From contig NZ_CP109009.1 in the NCBI RefSeq assembly GCF_036226685.1, forward strand, positions 8,707,501-8,771,500: a stretch of DNA of 64,000 nt. Direction: 5' to 3'. This document shows positions 52,453 to 61,507 of this stretch, piece by piece. Made by a program: the position numbers and the translations under genes. The notes under the pieces are model-generated. The model did no database searches. It was given only the letters and a program-made list of their open reading frames with translations, and had not been told where the DNA came from. Origin of the DNA: Streptomyces sp. NBC_00690. GTDB taxonomy: Bacteria > Actinomycetota > Actinomycetes > Streptomycetales > Streptomycetaceae. Numbering within the stretch: position 1 is the stretch's first letter; every line of letters starts with the position of its first letter.

Positions 52453-53172
52453 TCAATAGACGCCTACGGACTGGGCGACGGCGGCTGCTGCTAGGCCGCG
52501 GATGAGGGGGTGTGGGCGGGTGCCGTCGCCGGCGAGTTCCGGCTGGAAGAGAGTGGCGAGGAAGAACGGGTGCCCCGGCAGTTCGGCGATCCGCACTTCG
52601 CCATCGGTGTCGGTGCCGGTGAAGTGCAGCCCGTGGTTGCGCAGCAGTTGAACGTGGTGGGGGCTGGCGCCAAAGTTGCAGTGGTAGCGCTCGGTGGATC
52701 GCTCGGCGCCGATGAGCGCTTCGGCGAGGGAGCCTGCGGTTAGCTCGATCGTGCCCTCGTGACCGAGCAGGGAGCACGCAAGCGGTACCACCACGGCGTC
52801 GGCCGCTGATGTGTCCGGCGCGTTCTCCGCGTGACTGGCCGTTGCGAGCCCGGCCACGTTGCGGGCGTATTCGAGCAGGACATGCTGGAAGCCGGCGCAG
52901 GTGCCGAGCAGGGGGATGCGGTCCTCGCGGGCGGTGCGGATGGCCGCGAGCGCGCCGGCCTCGCTGCGGTAGGGACTGCCGGGCAGTACCCAGATCGCGT
53001 CAAACCCGGCCAGAGTTGTGTGGTCCGCAACATCCTGGGTGGGGATCCAGTAGGCGTCCAGGTCCAGACCGTCACGCTCACGCAGCCCGTCGAGTAGACC
53101 CGGGATGCGAGCGTGGGAGCGAATCTGGAGCGAGCGGTCGCCGACCAAAGCGACGCGGGCGGTGTGTGTCAT
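52453..53172 (-). CDS. CTP-synthase-like class I glutamine amidotransferase
   Basis: The protein has 239 residues. ARVALVGDRSLQIRSHARIP and FDAIWVLPGSPYRSEAGALA precede the nucleophile elbow PLLGTCAGFQHVLLEYARNV (Cys92). The C-terminal acid region is FLATLFQPELAG; where CTP synthase and other class I amidotransferases have HPE, this protein has QPE, as seen in the group named CTP synthase C-terminal region-related proteins. It may release ammonia from glutamine or act as a related hydrolase. Divergent from a LysR gene. Confidence 0.85.
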   Translation of the reverse strand: MTHTARVALVGDRSLQIRSHARIPGLLDGLRERDGLDLDAYWIPTQDVADHTTLAGFDAIWVLPGSPYRSEAGALAAIRTAREDRIPLLGTCAGFQHVLLEYARNVAGLATASHAENAPDTSAADAVVVPLACSLLGHEGTIELTAGSLAEALIGAERSTERYHCNFGASPHHVQLLRNHGLHFTGTDTDGEVRIAELPGHPFFLATLFQPELAGDGTRPHPLIRGLAAAAVAQSVGVY

Positions 53173-53228
53173 GCAGCCATCCTCAGCCGCCCGTCTGCAT
53201 CACGTCCAACGATGATTTATGCATCCAC

Positions 53229-53239
53229 TATCAGAGATA
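53229..53239. promoter_or_regulatory. Possible LysR site
   Basis: The short palindrome TATCAGAGATA lies in the 76-base gap between the divergent amidotransferase and LysR genes and has the T-N-A dyad form expected of LysR sites. Confidence 0.4.
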
Positions 53240-53248
53240 CTCATACTC

Positions 53249-54133
53249 ATGGATCCGCAGCAGCTGCGTACTTTTGTCGCCGTGGTCGACCACCGCTCCT
53301 TCTCCGCCGCAGCCCAGGCCCTTGGATACACCCAGTCCGCGATTTCGCAGCACATTGCCGCCCTCGAAGCCGATCTGGAGGCGCCGCTACTCTCCCGCCG
53401 CCCGGTAGCGCCGACCGAGGCCGGCGAGCGTCTGCTGGAGCACGCCCGGCCGCTGCTGCTGCGCCTGCACGCGGCGCGGGCCGACATTGCGCGCCTGCGG
53501 CAGGTGCGCCCGGGGCGACTCGCGTTGGCCTGCACGCCGGGTGCGCTGACGCCCGCCACCGCGCTCGCGCTGGTACGCGCCCGCACCGCGACCCCGCAAC
53601 TCGTGGCCTCGGTGCGGATGTGCGGCCGAGCCGAGGCCGTCCAGGCCGTGCTGACCGGCACGGCGGATCTGGCGCTGGTCGATGGCGCGGTGGCGCCAAG
53701 CGATCCGCTGCCGCTCTCCGACGCCGCCCCTCTGCCCGCCTTTCCCGTGAGCGAGGAACCTCTCGCGGTACTCATGCCCGACACCCATCCGCTCGCTGGC
53801 CGTTCGGCGCTACAGCTGGCCGACCTCGCCGCCGCCCGCTGGATCGACGCACCCGACGCTGCCGTACCCCTGGCCCAACTCCGGTCCGCCACCCAGTCCG
53901 ACGGCTTCGGCCATCAACTCACCTACACCGGATGCGACATCCGCGGGTTGGCCCTCCTGGTCGCCGCCGGAGCCGGCCTCACCACTGCCGCCCTGCCCGC
54001 CGCCGAAGGCATCCCCGGCATCGCGGCCATACCCATCACCGAGCCCCGCATCGTGCACCGCACCGAACTTCTTCACCCCCGCACCCCCACCGCTCCCGCC
54101 GCCGAACTCCTCGACGCCCTGCGCCCAAAGTGA
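53249..54133 (+). CDS. LysR-family transcriptional regulator
   Basis: The protein has 294 residues from ATG 53249 (the frame from 53219 covers the operator). The helix-turn-helix reads FVAVVDHRSFSAAAQALGYT and QSAISQHIAALEADLEAPLL, with RRPVAPTEAGERLLEHARPL; the C-terminal effector domain has RPGRLALACTPGAL and DLALVDG. It most likely regulates the divergent amidotransferase gene and itself. Confidence 0.92.
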   Translation: MDPQQLRTFVAVVDHRSFSAAAQALGYTQSAISQHIAALEADLEAPLLSRRPVAPTEAGERLLEHARPLLLRLHAARADIARLRQVRPGRLALACTPGALTPATALALVRARTATPQLVASVRMCGRAEAVQAVLTGTADLALVDGAVAPSDPLPLSDAAPLPAFPVSEEPLAVLMPDTHPLAGRSALQLADLAAARWIDAPDAAVPLAQLRSATQSDGFGHQLTYTGCDIRGLALLVAAGAGLTTAALPAAEGIPGIAAIPITEPRIVHRTELLHPRTPTAPAAELLDALRPK

Positions 54134-54594
54134 TCACAGTGAAGCCAGCACTCAGCGTGTCCGACCCCCGCAGGGATGAAACTCCAAGCGAGGAAATCGC
54201 ACAGCCGCTCTACCCGTAAACTCCAACGACCCCGCTAGCGTCCACGCGGCACCATAGAAAATCCTGACGGCACACATCGCACAAGGGATTGGCCGGGGCC
54301 TTGAAGCGATCCGCTCCTGCGCTTCTCCTGGCCCCGCCGTATATCGGGCCGACGACTGGACCGCCTGGCCCGCGCCGTCCTCATCCCCGACTCCTGGTGC
54401 ACCCGCAGCTCACCTGGCTCAGCTTCCTTGGCAGGCACATCTGGTGCTACCTGAGCACTGCAACCGAAACCGCGGCCCAGGCCAGACGCTGCTGCGCCTC
54501 TATCCGCGCGGCCGGCCCCTCGTCGTCACCAACGGATTCCCCTACGGGGGCCTCCATCACTACGCCCACTCCTCCGACAGACTCCTCCTCTGAC
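54134..54594. other. No recognisable gene
   Basis: About 460 bases. A rightward frame near 54410-54590 (LYPRGRPLVVTNGFPYGGLH) looks protein-like but has no start or family; it may be a relic. Confidence 0.4.
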
Positions 54595-55431
54595 CTAGTG
54601 CGGCACCGCGTTGATCTTTAAGGGGTACGAGGTGGGGCGGACGAAATGGAGTACTGGTTCCCCGCTGTCGAGCAGGAGGGTGCGTCCGCTGGGAGTGAAG
54701 CCTGCACGGCGGTAGAGGTGTTGCGCCCGGTCGTTGCTCTCGCCGGTCCATACCTGGATGTGTGTGTACCCCTGCTTGTTAGCGTGTCCGGAGATGCCTT
54801 CGAGGAGGAGCAGACCTATGCGCCGTCCCCAGTGGTCGGGGTGGACAAAAACCATGGAGATGTGGCACAGGTCTTCCAGCCGCGCTCCGTGGCCGTCCTG
54901 GTTGCGTCCCGGTTCGGCCAAGGTCATGCCGACCACCTCATCGCCGATTGAGGCCACCAGGACGAGGGCGTCGGGATCGGTGAGCTTGTCTTCTACCCGG
55001 GCGACGCGCTGCTCGGTGGGCGGCCGCCCACGGGCGATGTTGGCTTGTTGCCAGATGCCCACCACGGCGGCCAAATCCTCCCCGCGTGCGAGGCGTGCTG
55101 TGAGCGGGGCGCCGAGACGCAGGCCGCAGGACTGGTCAAGAGCTTCCTCGGGGGTTCCGGCAGGGTGACCGGTCGGCAGCACGGTGTCCTCATAGCGGCC
55201 GGTGCTGTCGGTGTAGAGGGCGAAACCCCACCGGTCGGGGTCGCCGGTGTCGCGTAGGCGACACAGCGGGAGCTCTTCGCCGTTGTCGAGCAGCGCGTCG
55301 AGGTAGGCGAACCCTGCACGGTAGCGGACGGTGAGCTCGGCGATGGGCGGCCAGCGCCCGGCCCGCTTGGCAAGGCGTTGTTGCAGTGCTTGGGCCTGCG
55401 CTGTGTCCTGGATCGCCATGGCTCCCATCAT
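54595..55431 (-). CDS. GNAT acetyltransferase fused to an N-terminal unknown domain
   Basis: The protein has 278 residues; ATG 55419 (MAIQDTAQ) is an alternative start. Residues about 8-105 (LAKRAGRWPPIAELTVRYRA, LPLCRLRDTGDPDRWGFALY, HPAGTPEEALDQSCGLRLG) match small stand-alone hypothetical proteins common in Streptomyces. From about 112 a GNAT domain follows, with HISMVFVHPDHWGRRIGLLL as the acetyl-CoA loop and NDRAQHLYRRAGFTPSGRTL as the last helix and strand. No frame break lies between the domains. The substrate is unknown. Confidence 0.85.
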   Translation of the reverse strand: MMGAMAIQDTAQAQALQQRLAKRAGRWPPIAELTVRYRAGFAYLDALLDNGEELPLCRLRDTGDPDRWGFALYTDSTGRYEDTVLPTGHPAGTPEEALDQSCGLRLGAPLTARLARGEDLAAVVGIWQQANIARGRPPTEQRVARVEDKLTDPDALVLVASIGDEVVGMTLAEPGRNQDGHGARLEDLCHISMVFVHPDHWGRRIGLLLLEGISGHANKQGYTHIQVWTGESNDRAQHLYRRAGFTPSGRTLLLDSGEPVLHFVRPTSYPLKINAVPH

Positions 55432-56219
55432 GCCGGGGACACTCCGCCCGGATCACCGGCTGGACTCTCACGATCTGCGGATCGGTGGGCTGATCTAGGA
55501 GTGGGGCAATGGCGCTGGCGAATCCGTTCCTGATCCCTTTGGAGATGTGAGTGGGTGGCGGTGGGTGGGTGTCAGCGGGATCGTGGTGTGGACGCTTTGG
55601 TAGGGGGTGTGGGCGGGGCTGGCGGGGTCGGGTGGGCTGGGCTGTATGACGGTTCGCGGTGTTTCGGCGGGTGAGGCCGGGTCAGGATGATCGGCTGCTG
55701 TGGGGTCGGTCGAGGGTGTGCTGTTGCTACGCGTGTGGTGGTGGCGGTGGTGCACCGGCTGCTGGTGGTGGACCGGGGCGAGGGTGATCTGTCGTCGTTG
55801 CGGGAACGTCGCCGAGCTGTTCCGCAGGACGCGGCAGGCGCAGGACGAGGGCGTGCTGGAGGAACGGGAGCGGAGTTTGTGCCGTCGACTGCGACGCCGC
55901 ACCGTGTGCGGTGAACGACGAGTTGCGGGCAGGCCGAGTACTCCTGGTCGCCCCCGCAGCGGCGGGCCAGGTGGAACCGAGCCGGTACGACCGGGCACCG
56001 GCCGAACTCGGTTTTGCGAAAGGGGCGAACGGTCCGCCGGTCGTGGACGGCCCGGATGCCATGCCGTCCGGGCCGGGCGTGAGGAATAGCCCGACGCGAC
56101 GAGGATTGCGGCGCGTACCCCGGGTACCCGGCAGGGTGAGGTTGTACGCGCAGGGGCCGTCTGGTGTCCAGAGGGCAGGTGGCCGGGGTGACTGGAGGCC
56201 GGGGTGACTGGAGGCGGTG
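55432..56219. other. G-rich, gene-poor stretch
   Basis: About 790 bases with strong G-over-C skew on the plus strand and dense GGTGG runs. Several G-run clusters could fold as G-quadruplexes (for example 55553-55579 and 55603-55636). Open frames on both strands are low in complexity and show no family motif. Confidence 0.5.
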
Positions 56220-56587
56220 GGTCACACGGTTGCCGCGCGGGGGATCGGCTGTGTGTACGGGGACGCGGAGCTAGAGAAGACGGTCGCGACCCAGTAGGCC
56301 CTGTACCACCTGCTGCCCGGCCGGGTGCCGGTGTCGCGGGCGGTGGTGGGTGTCAGGACCGGACTGTCGCAGGTGCGGGCCGCGTTGTGCGAGGCGCTGG
56401 GGCTGCCGTTCGGATCACCTACTCACCGGGCCGGCCGGCTGACCAGGCATTGGCGGGGGCGCTGGCCGAGCCGGGTGTGCTCTTCCTCGACAACGCGCAG
56501 CGTCTGTCGCCGCCGATTCTGGACTACCGGCGGCAATTGTGGCACTCGCCGGGCTGCGTGGCCGCTCTGGTGCGGGCGGACGAGTAG
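56220..56587 (+). pseudogene. AAA-ATPase (TniB/transposition type) relic
   Basis: Scattered frames give HTVAARGIGCVYGDAELEKT (a broken Walker A, normally GDxGxGKT), a stop codon after VATQ, VSRAVVGVRTGLSQVRAALC, and in another frame EPGVLFLDNAQRLSPPILDY with QLWHSPGCVAALV (Walker B region as LDNAQ). This matches the ATP-binding partner of certain transposases. The in-frame stop and frame changes show it is dead. The following 450 bases to 57041 hold only fragments. Confidence 0.6.
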
Positions 56588-57041
56588 ACCGACTGTGGCA
56601 ACTTCCGTCCGTGGGCACGCCTCTTTCTGGAGGCTGCCGTGTGTTTCGCCCGGCCCGGACCAGCATCTGCTGGCCGGCCCCACGACCGCACGCACCTGGT
56701 GCGCATGGCGGAGGTAGCAAGGCTTCGCCCGCCGCAGTCGCCCGCCAGCCAACGCACAGCGGCGTCGCTCGTAGGTACGGGACGGGTCAGCAACGCCGGC
56801 CCGAGCCCTTTGACGATCCCACCATGTTCGCCCCCGAGCGTTCTGCCACCGCGATGGTTGGTGCAAGGCGGCCCTCTGCTCTCCAGGATTTCTCACACCA
56901 AGCCGCTCTCCCCGGCCAGTTCACGCATGGCCAAGATATCCACTGCGGTCCTCGGCTAGAGAGCCAGTAGTAGCCCAAGCTCGAGAACTTCCTTCCCGAA
57001 GCAACCGTGAACCCACCAACCGCGATTTACGCCATCCGTAC

Positions 57042-58604
57042 GTGTTTGGTACGGCTGATCCGTTGCTGGTGTTCACCGAGGCCGCGTTGGAGCGCTATGG
57101 CCTCCCAATCGCACTCTCTGAGGAGGAGCGGCTCGCTGGCAGGTTGCCGGAGGGCCACAAGGTCGTCAAGCAGCTGGTCCGCGCGGAGTGGAAGCTCACG
57201 AAAAGGGGCTTCGGGCCGTGGGCGCGGATCTACCGTCCCGCAACCGGTTCGGAGCGGGCCTGTGTGCAGCTGTGCATCCCGTCCTGGCACGCACTGGACA
57301 TCCGTCACTGGGACACCGCCGCGCAGCTTCCGCCGGCGGAACTCGCTCGTGTCCTGGGTGTGTACGCGTCCCGGGTGATGACGCCACGCGGTTCCACGGC
57401 CGTCACGGGGCTGGAGTTGATGACCGCGTTGCACCCGGCGACTCGGGCTTCCGAGCCGGACGCGGACGGCAAGCGCACCTCGGAGCACAACCCCGGCAGT
57501 CTGGGCAAGGACCCGGTCGACTGCGCCCCGTGCGAGGCCCCCGACGGGCACCCCCTTCTCAAGGATCTGCCGCGCTTCCATGTCCGCGGCCCGGGGGAGA
57601 AGCTGTTCGAGGAGGCGTACGACTGGGCTCGGCCGATGACCGATGCCGAATGCATGCGCCGCCACCTCGTGGGTCTGGACGTGAATATGGCGTTCGCTGC
57701 CGGAGCGAACGGCCTGTACGTCGGTCTGGGAGCCCCCACGCACGTCAAGGCCCCGGTGTTCGACCCGAAGCTCCCCGGCTCGTGGCTGGTCGACCTCTCG
57801 CATGTCGATCTGTCCCGGGTGAAGGTCGGCAAGGACAAGTGGGCGGACCTGGACGGCAGTCTGTTGCCTTCCCCGTTCACGCCGAAGGGCGAGCGTCCGA
57901 CCGGCCCGGCCTGGTACGCGACCCCGACGGTGGCGTACGCGGTGGAGCTCGGCTACGACGTGACGCCGACCGAGGCATGGGCGCGGTACGAGAACGGCCG
58001 CTATCTCGACGGCTGGTACCAGCGGCTGCGCGATGCCTACCTCGCCACGATGGCCGACCTCGGCGTCCACACCGACACAGAGCCGACGGACTTCCTGGCC
58101 GCGATGAACGGCTACAAGAGCCGTGACCCGGAGCTCGCGATCGTCGTCGCGGCGGTCAAGGCGACGGTGAAGGGCGGCCTCGGCAAGCTCCGCGAACGGC
58201 CCCGGGGTGAGGGCTGGCGGCCGGGCGAGCCGTGGCGCGCGCTGTCCCGCCCGACGTGGCGGCCCGACATTCGAGCGGCGGTCATCTCCCGCACCCGGAT
58301 CAACCTCCACCGCAAGATCGTCAAGCACGCGGCGTTCACCGGGCAGTACCCGGTCGCGATCCTCTCCGACTGCGTCGTCTACGCCGCCGACGGCGAAAGC
58401 CCCCTCGACTTCCTCCCCTACCGCGAGGGTAAGCCACTGCCCGGTGGGTTCAAGCTCGGCATCAACCCGGGTCTGGTCAAACACGAGGGCACCCAGAGCG
58501 TCCTGTGGGGTGAGGAGGTCCGCGAGCGGTTCAACGCACCGGAGCTCAACCTCGCCCGGTACATCAAGGACGGCACCGTCACCGACGTCGACAACGGAGA
58601 ATAG
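57042..58604 (+). CDS. tap: Telomere-associated protein Tap, N-terminally truncated
   Basis: The frame from GTG 57042 encodes 520 residues that match the central and C-terminal part of Streptomyces Tap: FTEAALERYGLPIALSEEER, KRGFGPWARIYRP, ASRVMTPRGSTAVTGLELMT, DLPRFHVRGPGEKLFEEAYD, LVGLDVNMAFAAGANGLYVG, AWYATPTVAYAVELGYDVTP and GGFKLGINPGLVKHEGTQSV. Tap binds telomeric 3' overhangs and recruits Tpg to the chromosome ends. Family members are more than 700 residues with an N-terminal helix-turn-helix; about 200 residues of that are missing here, and upstream sequence is scrambled. It may be partly functional or decaying. It is followed directly by tpg. Confidence 0.85.
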   Translation: MFGTADPLLVFTEAALERYGLPIALSEEERLAGRLPEGHKVVKQLVRAEWKLTKRGFGPWARIYRPATGSERACVQLCIPSWHALDIRHWDTAAQLPPAELARVLGVYASRVMTPRGSTAVTGLELMTALHPATRASEPDADGKRTSEHNPGSLGKDPVDCAPCEAPDGHPLLKDLPRFHVRGPGEKLFEEAYDWARPMTDAECMRRHLVGLDVNMAFAAGANGLYVGLGAPTHVKAPVFDPKLPGSWLVDLSHVDLSRVKVGKDKWADLDGSLLPSPFTPKGERPTGPAWYATPTVAYAVELGYDVTPTEAWARYENGRYLDGWYQRLRDAYLATMADLGVHTDTEPTDFLAAMNGYKSRDPELAIVVAAVKATVKGGLGKLRERPRGEGWRPGEPWRALSRPTWRPDIRAAVISRTRINLHRKIVKHAAFTGQYPVAILSDCVVYAADGESPLDFLPYREGKPLPGGFKLGINPGLVKHEGTQSVLWGEEVRERFNAPELNLARYIKDGTVTDVDNGE

Positions 58605-58612
58605 GGCAGGCG

Positions 58613-59170
58613 ATGAGTCTGATCGGGGACGGCCTCAACAAAGCGGTGCAGAAGGCGTTCACCCGCCCGGCACCCAAGACCGCGGGCCCGCAGATGCGGT
58701 ACCTGGTCAAGCAGTACAAGGGTACGAAGGCCGTCGCCGAACTACTCGGCATCTCCCAGCGCACCGTCGAGCGGTACGTCAAGGACCAGATCAAAACACC
58801 CCGCAAGAACCTCGCCGCGCGCATGGAACACGAGGTCAAGAAGCGGTGGCAGCCCCAAATCCGCGCCAAAGCTAAGGAGAAGGCGGCCAGCACGGGCGGC
58901 ATCGTCATCGACACCCGCGCCCGCATGGGCTACACAGCCCCCATCGGAACCACCGACCAAGACCGCATCCGCCACCTCACCATCGCCCTGCCACCCCACT
59001 ACGCCGCCCGCCTCTTCGACGCCCAGGAGGCCGGCGTCAGCGACGCCCGACTCCAGGAGATCGCTGCCGAAGCCCTCAAAGAGGTCTACTTCCAAGATGG
59101 GGGCCGCCGCGCCGGAAGCCTGGAAGAGGTCCGGTTCACGGACATCGAACACCTCGAATTCGACCTCTAG
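58613..59170 (+). CDS. tpg: Telomere terminal protein Tpg
   Basis: The protein has 185 residues, the usual Tpg size, with AGGGCAGG before the ATG and 8 bases after tap. The text FTRPAPKTAGPQMRYLVKQY, then AVAELLGISQRTVERYVKDQ (helix-turn-helix) and GGIVIDTRARMGYTAPIGTT with LTIALPPHYAARLFDAQEAG follows the family closely, ending RFTDIEHLEFDL. Tpg becomes covalently linked to the 5' DNA ends and primes fill-in of linear Streptomyces telomeres. The full family layout is kept, so this copy looks functional. Confidence 0.95.
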   Translation: MSLIGDGLNKAVQKAFTRPAPKTAGPQMRYLVKQYKGTKAVAELLGISQRTVERYVKDQIKTPRKNLAARMEHEVKKRWQPQIRAKAKEKAASTGGIVIDTRARMGYTAPIGTTDQDRIRHLTIALPPHYAARLFDAQEAGVSDARLQEIAAEALKEVYFQDGGRRAGSLEEVRFTDIEHLEFDL

Positions 59171-59926
59171 CAGGGGCCGTACCCCGAACACCCTGCTTGT
59201 GGTCGAGCGCTTCATCCGGGGTCGACACCTACGACTCGGATGCCGACCCGCTTGCCCAGACGGAGCGCGCCGACCGGTCCGCGCTCGACGCGGACCGCCT
59301 GGACGAGCTGGATGCCTTGGCCCTGTCGCCGACCGCCCCGGCGCACAGCGCGCCCTGGGCCGTCCGCACAGTGTTCACGAGGCCGCCCACACCAGTCCGG
59401 AAGCGACACCACGATCGTGTTCTCTCACCAGTCGTCGGGTGCGCTGCCCACCCACGCGATCGGATGGCCCTCGCTGTTGCGGCCCCAGTGCGGTTCCTCC
59501 GTAGAGGTCTCGTTGCTGTCGTCCAGGGCGCAGCTCCGTCCCCAACGGCCGTGCTTGCCCGCACAGACCCCGGGGAGCCGCCGCCTCGGCGGCGCGCGGG
59601 CCCGGTCGTACGGGTCCTGGAAGGGCTGGAGGCGGGCGCACAGCTTCATGCCGATCTGCGTCTCCGCCGGCGCCTCGGCCTGTGCTCGCGGCTGCTGCAC
59701 CTGCGGGTCGGAGACGCGAACGAGAGGACATCCTCCGCCTCCGTAAAGGTACTGCTCCGGACGTGCCGCCGCACGGCCGCCTGCGCGCACTGCTCTTCCT
59801 GCTCCTCTCCACCAGGGAGAGCGGGAGGGGGGCCGGCTGTGCTGGTCGGGCTCCGGTCGGAGCGGCGGCAGCGCACACTCCGCGACTGCGGCCCCGGCGC
59901 CCTTGCGGTCCGTTCGGGAGGCCGGT
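59171..59926. other. No recognisable gene after tpg
   Basis: About 755 bases. Overlapping frames on both strands (for example a leftward one ending HPIAWVGSAPDDW near 59430) are open because of high GC but carry no family motifs. Confidence 0.45.
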
Positions 59927-60811
59927 TCAACTTCGCGCACCGCCTACGTGGATGACTTTCCGCAGACTGGTGAGACTGCGGTCCGCGTGTCCCGCCGCCA
60001 CACCGTGCCGGAACATGTCGAGCACCGCTTCGGGTAGCGCGGGGTCCACCCCGGCGGCCCGCACTGTGTCTACCACGTGCTCCATGCTGGCCAGCCCCAT
60101 GGCCAGTCGGTCCACATCGCCGGTGTCGTTCCCGGCCGCGAGCCGCGGTGCGTAGAAGCGGAAGAAGTCCGACAGCGAGTCAGCCACATCCACCGAGTAC
60201 GGCAGGATCTCCTCGACGGTGACGCCGTTTGCCTCGGCCAGCGCCATCGAGTGGAGCCAGGCGGTCATGCTCGTCCAGAACAGATCCATCTGGATCTGGT
60301 AGTACAGGGCCGCGAGTCCCGGGTCCTCGCCCCGGTACTCGACCCTGCTGATCACCTCGAACGTGTCCCGGTACGCCTCGATCAGGTCCTGGGGACCGCT
60401 GTAGTACGCATAGCCTTCCGGCGTTCCCACCAGGGCCGGTGACACCGCCACCCCGGCGGTGAGAAAACGCGCCCCGTGCCCGGCCGCCCACGCCGAGGCT
60501 TCGCGCGCCCGTTGCGGCGTATCTGAGCTGAGATTGGCGATGACCTTACCCGGCAACGCGGTGGTCGCCGGTTCGAGGATGGCGTACATCGCGTCGTAAT
60601 CCGTCAGGCTCAGGATCACCAGGTCATTGGCGGCCAGGGCCTCTTCGACCGAGGGAGCGAGCGCCGCACCGCCTGCCACGAGGCCGTCCGCCTTGCTCGC
60701 AGTTCGGTTCCACACGGTCACCTCGAATCCGCGCGCCAGGAACGCCCGCACCATCGCCTGGCCCATCGGCCCCAGACCAACCACCGTCACCGACCGTCCA
60801 CCCACACCCAT
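59927..60811 (-). CDS. NAD(P)-binding reductase, imine-reductase/6-phosphogluconate-dehydrogenase-like
   Basis: The protein has 294 residues. SVTVVGLGPMGQAMVRAFLA and GFEVTVWNRTASKADGLVAG form the Rossmann NADPH-binding site (the Arg after WN favours NADPH). The dimer helix GLAALYYQIQMDLFWTSMTA and WLHSMALAEANGV matches the interwoven domain of imine reductases and beta-hydroxyacid dehydrogenases. The conserved catalytic Lys of hydroxyacid dehydrogenases is not evident, favouring the imine-reductase group. It is divergent from a TetR gene that probably represses it. Confidence 0.85.
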   Translation of the reverse strand: MGVGGRSVTVVGLGPMGQAMVRAFLARGFEVTVWNRTASKADGLVAGGAALAPSVEEALAANDLVILSLTDYDAMYAILEPATTALPGKVIANLSSDTPQRAREASAWAAGHGARFLTAGVAVSPALVGTPEGYAYYSGPQDLIEAYRDTFEVISRVEYRGEDPGLAALYYQIQMDLFWTSMTAWLHSMALAEANGVTVEEILPYSVDVADSLSDFFRFYAPRLAAGNDTGDVDRLAMGLASMEHVVDTVRAAGVDPALPEAVLDMFRHGVAAGHADRSLTSLRKVIHVGGARS

Positions 60812-60839
60812 GAGGATTCCCTTCAGATAGAACTAGAAT

Positions 60840-60897
60840 GAACGCTCTATTTAGAGCCAGAGGCAACGTAGCACGGCACTGAAACGAACGCTCTATT
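60840..60897. promoter_or_regulatory. TetR operators with direct repeat
   Basis: GAACGCTCTATT occurs twice (60840-60851 and 60886-60897), 46 bases apart. The first copy is part of the palindrome GCTCTATTTAGAGC (60844-60857). The sites lie in the gap between the reductase and TetR genes. Confidence 0.75.
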
Positions 60898-60904
60898 CGG
60901 TAAG

Positions 60905-61507
60905 ATGATCCGTGTGAGCACGAAGACGAAAACAGCGGCGACCCCCGGCACCCGCACGCGCATCGTTCACGCGGCCTCATCATTGATGCAGCGGCAGGGC
61001 TACGACGGCACAGGGATCAAGCAGATCGCCCAGGAGGCGCAGGCCACGCTGGGCTCCGTCTACCACTTCTTCCCGGGCGGGAAGCAGGAGCTGGCGGTCG
61101 CCGCGATCCACCACGGCGACCAGGAGTTCTTCGACCTGCTGCGGGCCACACTCGACAACGAGAACGACCCTGCTCAGGCCATCGCCACCCTCTGCGGCAC
61201 CCTCGCCGAAGGCATGTCCGCCTCCGACTGGATCGATGGCTGCCCGATCACCACAACCTCACTTGGCACGGCCGGCCGCGCCCCAGACATCCAGGCAGCC
61301 GCCGCGCATGCGTTCGCCCGCTGGCGGGGTCTCGTCCACGACAAGCTGCGCGCCTCAGGCATGAGCGAACGCGACGCACACGACCTCGCCCACACGGTGA
61401 TCAGCCTGGTGGAAGGCGCCGAACTGGCAGCTCAGGTGTCGCGAAGCAAGGAGCCTCTGGAGATCGCTGGCAAGCACCTGGCCCGACTGATCGCTCTCCA
61501 CCGCTAG
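60905..61507 (+). CDS. TetR-family repressor, YxaF/LmrA-like
   Basis: The protein has 200 residues; ATG 60905 or GTG 60914 may start it. The helix-turn-helix region GYDGTGIKQIAQEAQATLGS and VYHFFPGGKQELAVAAIHHG is nearly the same in design as the TetR at 7614-8228, and the ligand domain has SDWIDGCPITTTSLGTAGRA against its DWADGCPVAVTALETVG. Promoter and operator sit directly before the start, suggesting a leaderless message. It most likely represses itself and the divergent reductase. Confidence 0.92.
   Translation: MIRVSTKTKTAATPGTRTRIVHAASSLMQRQGYDGTGIKQIAQEAQATLGSVYHFFPGGKQELAVAAIHHGDQEFFDLLRATLDNENDPAQAIATLCGTLAEGMSASDWIDGCPITTTSLGTAGRAPDIQAAAAHAFARWRGLVHDKLRASGMSERDAHDLAHTVISLVEGAELAAQVSRSKEPLEIAGKHLARLIALHR

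Noticed and set aside
55570..56225. Proline/threonine-rich leftward frame near the G-rich region
   Set aside because: Low-complexity translation that mirrors the G-run composition; no motif or start signal.
59375..59940. Leftward frames after tpg
   Set aside because: Two overlapping frames compete, neither shows a family motif, and both look like composition effects.
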